From the NCBI GenBank assembly GCA_949825065.1, contig OX463845.1, positions 26,845,108 through 26,909,107 on the forward strand: 64,000 nt of DNA. The letters are read 5' to 3'. Below, in pieces: positions 58,701-64,000 of the stretch (positions within the stretch are counted from its first letter, which is position 1; each line of letters starts with the position of its first letter). The position numbers were made by a program, and so were the translations under genes. The notes under the pieces were generated by a model. That model was not told the DNA's origin, searched no databases, and saw nothing but the letters and a program-made list of their open reading frames with translations. The DNA comes from Odontocerum albicorne. Taxonomy: Eukaryota > Arthropoda > Insecta > Trichoptera > Odontoceridae.

Positions 58701-59240
58701 GATTGCCTGTCGCGTTCATTCTGTTGAGAACGAAGCAGATCTGAAGCTGCAGAACGCGATCGCCGTTTTGCTCGTTCGCTTACGCGACATAATCTGTAAA
58801 TGAGCAATTTTTAGTATTGCGTGATCAATTCCAATGCATTTCACGATATAATTTGACTTCGAATGAAAATCAATCGACACATCACAAATCCACCGCCAAT
58901 TGCATTGAAAAATAAGTAAACAGTTAAAAACGAAATGAAAGAGTCCGAAACGTCGAAAATGTTATGTGACATAACTGTCAATGAGAAATGTTTAGTTTGC
59001 GTGTGTTGCTGCAGAGAGCGCTCCCATTATTTCGTCTGTTTTATATACTTTTTTATATACAACTGTATATTCAAAAATATATATAAACATGCTTGTATTC
59101 AAATGCAACCTTTTGTCAAAATTTCAAAGCAATCGGTGAAGAACTTTCGGAGATTAGAGATTTTCAATTAACGAACATTTACATTTTTATTTATATGGAT
59201 AATCACAATCTATCATATAACAGGAAGCCCCACACAGGAA

Positions 59241-59432
59241 GATCCTGGCCTCTGTAGCCTAGTTCATAAGACACCTGTATGATCGGGAAGTTGCGGATTC
59301 GACTAACGCCCATTTATTTTAAATGGGTTTCAGTCTGGTTTTCACTAAAGACATATTTTAAATCTTTCTGATTGGTTGTAAGAGATAGCCATATGACAAT
59401 AAACTCGCCAGATTGTACTTTTATACAGCGAC
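59241..59432 (+). mobile_element. tRNA-derived SINE
   Basis: A complete copy: A-box region tgtagcctagttcataagac, B-box gcggattcgactaac, body cagtctggttttcactaaag, tttctgattggttgtaagag and the 3' block ccatatgacaataaactcgc followed by cagattgtac. Confidence 0.85.
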
Positions 59433-59694
59433 CTTTATATAATATAAAACAATTACTACTTGAACGTATTATGTATTCAACATTTACATTTTAAAATGTT
59501 CATAATATGTTTTAAAATGTTTTAAAACGTTTTGAAATGTTCATAATATGTTTATTTTAATATTGTTCGGATACAATGTATTATATATTACAGCAACATG
59601 AGACGATGCAGTCAATTGCAATAGATAAGTCACTTAAACGTGGCTAGAAGAAGAGGTAATACTGACAATTTTCCAAGTTTATTGAAAAAATAAC
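59433..59694. other. unassigned A+T-rich sequence
   Basis: Contains short repeats of (t)gttttaaaatgttcataata. No gene. Confidence 0.5.
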
Positions 59695-59947
59695 AATTCA
59701 GTTATTATACATATTTGTACGATTTGATAGAATTCATCAATTCAGTTATTACATATTTGTACGATTCGATAGTTATTATACATATTTGTACGATACGATA
59801 GAATTTATCAATACAGTTATTACATATTTGTACGATTCGATAGTTATTATACATATTCGTACGATTCGATAGAATTCATTAATTCAGTTATTACATATTT
59901 GTACGATTCGATGGTTATTATACATATTTGTACGATTCGATAGAATT
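59695..59947. repeat. compound tandem array (about 71-bp higher-order unit)
   Basis: Two related subunits alternate: a ~30-bp one (cagttattacatatttgtac, gattcgatag) and a ~41-bp one (ttattatacatatttgtacg, attcgatagaattcatcaat). About three and a half higher-order units are present. Confidence 0.9.
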
Positions 59948-60516
59948 TTTCCGTAAATTAAAAATGAAAATATTTTGGTTCTTTTTTAATAAAACCATAA
60001 TTTTGTATTTTTGCTAAAACCATTATTTTTCTACATTATAAAAATATTTCACTCGCATGATTCTTCGAAAGTATTGAACAATATTTTAAACAAAGCATTA
60101 ACCGACACATTTCCAAAGTTATCGTAAATTAAAATGAGTAAATATTTATTTCATAAAAAAATTTAAATAAAGAAAGAGTATGTCATTATGAAAAATAACC
60201 TGACACCTCAATTGTAAAAACGTGACACGAGGTTAGGTGAAAACTGACCGCAGAAAGCTTAACTGTCAAGTAACATTGTTAAATAAATTAACCAAAATGT
60301 ATTTTAGCGACTAGAAATAATGGTACTGAATAGTCGAAAATTCTCAGACTTGAAAATTAAAAAGTCGTTTCGTCATAATTATTCGTTTCTAATTGAGAAA
60401 AAACTTTAGTTCTATTAAAAAAACTTCTCTATTCTCTTTAACTTTTCAAAACACAAAACATATTTTCAATCCGTTTTTGTTAATTTTTACTATGAATATC
60501 ATACTATTATAACAGA
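59948..60516. other. unassigned A+T-rich sequence
   Basis: Nothing recognised up to the 5' truncation point of the jockey-like element. Confidence 0.45.
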
Positions 60517-61683
60517 TTGCGTCTCACACAACAGATTGCGTCAAACTTAGACGAACTTTCACAAACGGACGTAATATATACAGACTTTCAGAAAGCTTTC
60601 GACAAAGTTGATCACGATATATTACTTAAGAAAATGCACCAACTTGGCTTCAGCGATAATCTAATTGGATTATTTGCATCTTACCTAAAAGAAAGATCTC
60701 AATACGTAACAATCCGTAACAAGTCTTCTGTGGAATTTATCGCAAGATCTGGTATACCACAAGGATCCAATTTAGGTCCCCTACTATTCCTTATATTAAT
60801 AGACGACATTCAAAATTCCATAAGTCACTCGACATGTTTATTGTTCGCTGACGACTTGAAAATATTCAAAAAGATCAATTCACCTCAGGACTGTGCACAG
60901 CTACAACAGGACCTAGACTCCCTAGTCTCCTGGAGTGAGCAAAATCATCTTCTGTTCAAGATTAATAAATGTGTCTGTGTATCTTATATTCGATCGTTTT
61001 CACCAATCCACCATCAGTATACTATACAGGGAGTGGCACTAAACAGAGTTTCTGAATTCAAGGATTTGGGCGTAACCTTCGATGTCGGACTCACGTTCGT
61101 TAACCATGTCTCACGTTTGATATCGGACTGTTACAAACTACTCGGTTTTGTAATGAGAATATCAAGAGAATTTAACAGCACCGATATCCTCCGAAACTTA
61201 TATAATTATCTAATTAGAACCAAATTAGAATATGCATCTACGGTTTGGGCTCCTCACCAGCTCAAATACAAAAACAATATAGAACAAATACAAAAAAAAT
61301 TCCTCAGATATCTATGGTACAGAACAAAGGGCGATTACCCAAAATATGCTCACCATGCCGAACTTCTCACGGTGTGTAACTATAGAAGCCTTGAAACAAG
61401 AAGGCAAGAATCCATTGCGATATTCCTAATAAAGGTTTTCCAAGGTTCCTTTAACTGTCCCGCGATTCTAGAAGCACTAAGTTTATATGTACCCAATAAA
61501 TATATCCGTGCAAGGAATCACCCTCTGTTCTACATACCAACTTACAGGACGAATATCATGGCTAAACACTCAGTCACCCGTGGTATAGAGATATTGAACC
61601 AACTGAATGACACGGTTGATATATTCTCGGTACCGTCTAGCAGTATGAGAAGAATCCTGGCTGATATTATTCCTAACGAATAA
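60517..61683 (+). CDS. reverse transcriptase (jockey-type ORF2), C-terminal 388 codons
   Basis: The open frame runs uninterrupted to TAA at 61681. The first in-frame codon is TTG and is not a natural start; the protein is cut by 5' truncation. RT motif A (DFQKAFD) is at residues 23-29, motif B (SGIPQGSNLGP) at 78-88, and motif C with the catalytic pair (FADD) at 110-113. LGVTFD (184-189) and YASTVWAP (239-246) mark the thumb and the region after it. The protein would normally copy element RNA into DNA at a nicked target site. Without the endonuclease it cannot act alone. The lack of any stop or frameshift suggests a recent insertion. Confidence 0.93.
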   Translation: MRLTQQIASNLDELSQTDVIYTDFQKAFDKVDHDILLKKMHQLGFSDNLIGLFASYLKERSQYVTIRNKSSVEFIARSGIPQGSNLGPLLFLILIDDIQNSISHSTCLLFADDLKIFKKINSPQDCAQLQQDLDSLVSWSEQNHLLFKINKCVCVSYIRSFSPIHHQYTIQGVALNRVSEFKDLGVTFDVGLTFVNHVSRLISDCYKLLGFVMRISREFNSTDILRNLYNYLIRTKLEYASTVWAPHQLKYKNNIEQIQKKFLRYLWYRTKGDYPKYAHHAELLTVCNYRSLETRRQESIAIFLIKVFQGSFNCPAILEALSLYVPNKYIRARNHPLFYIPTYRTNIMAKHSVTRGIEILNQLNDTVDIFSVPSSSMRRILADIIPNE

Positions 61684-61764
61684 GCTAACGCTAGAAGCAA
61701 ACCCTCTTTGTGTAACAGGAGAAATCCGTGCAAAGTGGATAAAAAAAAAATAATAATAATTTAA
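60517..61764 (+). mobile_element. jockey-like non-LTR retrotransposon, 5'-truncated
   Basis: The insertion starts within the reverse-transcriptase domain at about 60515-60530, has a short 3' untranslated region (61684-61740), and ends in an A-rich tail (61741-61764, A-run then ata units). ORF1, the endonuclease domain and the first RT motifs are missing, as in incomplete target-primed reverse transcription. The target-site duplication could not be fixed. Confidence 0.9.
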
Positions 61765-62084
61765 TTAAATTAGCTTTAAACGGACTTATATCGATAGTTT
61801 TCGAATATTATATACTAACATATTTATAATCGTATTTTTTCTTAAAAAATATATATCAATATAATCTTGGCTACATGTTTTTTTTTTAAAAAGAACCCTC
61901 AAATACTCTGATGTTTTGTTCCATCGGTGGCAATTTATTCCATAATTTAAATTACTAGTGAATATTCACGGAAATAAAACAAGTTCTACGTTTATGAAAA
62001 TATGTATTCATAAATATAGAATTTGTTTATATACTCGTATATCATTTATACATCGTTCCCTTTTGCACCGGTTCATAAATTGTT
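61765..62084. other. unassigned A+T-rich sequence
   Basis: Nothing recognised. Confidence 0.4.
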
Positions 62085-62270
62085 AGCTAGGTATTTAAAA
62101 TTCGTTCAGTTATCACGGACCCACCGAGATTCAAATTTCGAATTAGTTTCGGAGAGAATCCAAGTATTCCTCTCTCGCTCTCTTGTATTCAAAATACAAT
62201 TCTCGTATTCTTTCTTCGACGACAACCATCGTATGGGTTTTGGCCTATTTATACTATGATAATAATGACT
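62085..62270. repeat. duplicated ~190-bp segment, copy 1
   Basis: The segment from gttagctaggta through cacggacccaccgag, ggagagaatccaagtattcc, tctctcgctctcttgtattc and cgtatgggttttggc recurs at 63284-63475 with about 85% identity by eye, in the same orientation, 1.2 kb away. It contains a small hairpin (gagagaat ... attcctctctc). Confidence 0.85.
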
Positions 62271-62928
62271 AAAAATAATTTCGTAAACGAATATATACTC
62301 GTCTGTTTTTTTTTTCAAATATAAAAATGTGAACAATTTTTATAACTGCATATTAAAGAATATTTTAAAGTTCGCTTATCTTAATTGTCTTTTTAAAAAT
62401 AATATGAAAAAATATTTTATCTCAGCTCAATACGGGAATCTTGTGAAACCTTATTCCAATTCAACCCTTTTGATTTAAAATCATTTTATAAACTCGTCAG
62501 TAATATCAATCAGTCTTCTAGGCGTTATCATGTTATTTGTTTTTGTTAATTTCAATCTCAGCCAACAATACCTAACGAGATTGTAAATCTGTTACTTACT
62601 GCGTTATTTATTGCCTGATAAGACATGTTAAACTATTTCCATTCATAGAGTGAATAATTACAAACGAACTATCACCGCATAGGTTCTGAAATTGGTAGGG
62701 ACTAATTGCAAATCATATTTCCGCTTCAATTCTTTCACTTTTGATGACACAAAAAATATAATTTCTTGGTTCAAACTAAAGATTTTCAATAAAAAATTAA
62801 AAAGATTTTTTTTTTGTTTCATTGGCAAAAGGATGCTCCGAGAACGATTTTTTATTTATCACATTCGGTTCAAAGGATAAATGAATATATTTTTATTATG
62901 TCCATTTTATTGTATTATACTTTCGTTA
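62271..62928. other. unassigned A+T-rich sequence
   Basis: Weak similarity to 63500-63690 suggests the duplication may originally have been longer. No gene. Confidence 0.4.
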
Positions 62929-63118
62929 TATACAGTCCAGCCTGGAGGCTTATTTCCATATAGCAATTTCTTCCAACCAACCAGAAACATGTTAAAGAGG
63001 GATTAAGTGAAACCAAGACTGGAATCTTTTTAAAAAAAAATCTGGGTTATCGTGATTTAAACCCGTAACCTCCGGATTAAGAGACAAGCGTCTTACCAAC
63101 TAGACCATGGAGGGCGTA
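62929..63118 (-). mobile_element. tRNA-derived SINE
   Basis: On the minus strand: A-box region catggtctagttggtaagac, B-box gggtttaaatcac (mutated), then ccagtcttggtttcacttaa, tttctggttggttggaagaa and cctccaggctggactgtata. Confidence 0.85.
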
Positions 63119-63122
63119 TACT

Positions 63123-63268
63123 ATATTATACTTCACTTTATTTCAAACAGCACAACTTGACGAACTTATTATCATATTTTCCAACCAACCAATGAGATGT
63201 ATAAGTTATCTTAAGTGAAAACTAGAATTTAATTCTTTTAAAAAATGGGTTTTAACGGGAATTTAATC
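63123..63268 (-). mobile_element. tRNA-derived SINE, head mostly lost
   Basis: The body in the same orientation as the preceding copy (tctcattggttggttggaaa, gataataagttcgtcaagtt), directly adjacent to it. The two may be a tandem insertion. Confidence 0.7.
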
Positions 63269-63283
63269 TATTAATAATAAAAA

Positions 63284-63475
63284 ACTGTTAGCTAGGTAAT
63301 AGTTTCGATCTGTTCATTTACATACATTCATCACGGACCCACCGAGTTCAAATTTCGAATTTATTTTCGGAGAGAATCCAAGTATTCCTCTCTCGCTCTC
63401 TTGTATTCAAAATCCAATTATCGTATTATTTCTTTGGCGACAACCGTCGTATGGGCTTTGGCTTATTTATATTAT
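63284..63475. repeat. duplicated ~190-bp segment, copy 2
   Basis: Second copy of the segment at 62085-62270. It follows the minus-strand SINE pair, which therefore lies between the two copies. Confidence 0.85.
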
Positions 63476-64000
63476 GATATGTATAATTGTTTATAATTTC
63501 CTTTTTTTTCTTGAACTTTTTGAGAAATTTCAAAGGATTTATTAATTTAAAAAATCAACATCTTTTCACTAAAATAATATTAATTGAAGTTGATGAAATA
63601 AATAGGAGTCCGTAAATCATTTTCATTATCTTATTTGTCTGCATAATTTCAATCGAATCATACCTTAATGTCATTTCCGTTTTAATTCTGGTTTCTTTAA
63701 TTTTTTTTTCTTATTGAACTGCAGTTTAAAATTATCTTTACATAAATAAATCAAAATATTTAATTAATTATAACATAAACAAGTATTTCATTATCAAAGT
63801 TATTTAAAAAAAACATGGCACAACCAAATTAATCACATTCTGAAATATGTGTATCATATGTGGAAGTCAAGGAAACGAAAAAAGTAAGCTAAAGTAAAAA
63901 GAAGTGAACATTACCTCTGTTTACCTCAAAAGGAATATATTTGTTATAGTGGATAGTTATAAAAAAGTGATAATAGCATTTTTTTACATTTTTAAAGACA
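63476..64000. other. unassigned A+T-rich sequence
   Basis: Nothing recognised to the end of the window. Confidence 0.4.

Larger units (their letters stand above)
57801..59199 (-). mobile_element. Helitron, copy 2, both termini present
   Basis: On the minus strand it begins at 59199 with TCCATATAAATAAAAATG after host A. It ends at 57801 with the hairpin (GCCACAGCAACGCGTAGC, weakened by one change), then CGGGTACAGCTAA and host T. The CTAA terminus satisfies CTRR. The interior consists of helicase pieces, one of them duplicated in tandem (repeat offset about 359 bp). A second block (gaacgaagcagatctgaagc) is present at 57968 and about 58732. It is non-autonomous. Confidence 0.9.

Noticed and set aside
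62023..62336. Opposing open frames over the duplicated segment
   Set aside because: The frame is not kept between the two copies of the segment, so coding is not supported.
62085..63475. Pair of LTRs
   Set aside because: The two copies are direct repeats but lack TG/CA ends, and the intervening 1 kb holds SINEs and no gag/pol sequence.

Overview
The window is A+T-rich (roughly 70% by eye) eukaryotic non-coding DNA, broken once by a 200-base run of N at 41605-41804, which is a scaffold gap. The mobile elements (mariner, Helitron, hAT, jockey-like and RTE-like retrotransposons, tRNA-derived SINEs) point to an arthropod, most likely an insect. The RTE-like tail proteins resemble ones I associate with Lepidoptera, but I cannot fix the order from sequence alone. 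I find no host protein-coding gene, no convincing functional tRNA or rRNA gene and no CRISPR array. Almost all short open frames are chance frames in A+T-rich DNA or relics of transposons. The window is probably intergenic or deep inside a long intron.

Layout. 1-17 kb: fold-back elements (2110, 9751), RTE-like 3' tails, tRNA-derived SINEs and a mariner-type miniature element (9036-9264). 17-26 kb: a CpG-rich block (17745), a very uniform 59-bp array (18686-19085), more RTE tails and SINEs. 26-34 kb: a Tigger/MER2-like miniature element (26255-26677), a hAT element with its 8-bp target duplication (27508-28173), an internally deleted mariner (30510-31310), a reverse-transcriptase relic (32095-32385), the second copy of the first fold-back family (33346-33552) and a hAT miniature element (33946-34356). 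34-46 kb: a TA microsatellite, a mariner C-terminal relic (37240-37575), an in-frame 39-bp array (38024-38204), a Helitron with both termini (38500-40009, minus) plus a solitary Helitron 5' end, then RTE and RT relics. 46-56 kb: mariner debris, a head-to-head fold-back mariner (52339-53282) and a 58-bp array. 56-64 kb: a full-length mariner with two frameshifts (56508-57793), a second Helitron seven bases away (57801-59199), a SINE, a compound tandem array, a 5'-truncated jockey-like element with an intact 388-codon RT frame (60517-61683) and a duplicated 190-bp segment.

How the parts relate. Nothing here forms a host pathway. The autonomous families (mariner, jockey, RTE-like, Helitron, hAT) sit beside short derivatives that would depend on them: MITEs, fold-backs and SINEs. 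Near-intact copies (mariner at 56508, jockey at 60517, the 59-bp array) show recent activity, while many fragments are old. The items most worth following are the MER2-like element, the head-to-head mariner, the hammerhead-like core in the fold-back elements, and the strong excess of the 9-mer TACGAGTAT outside recognised repeats.
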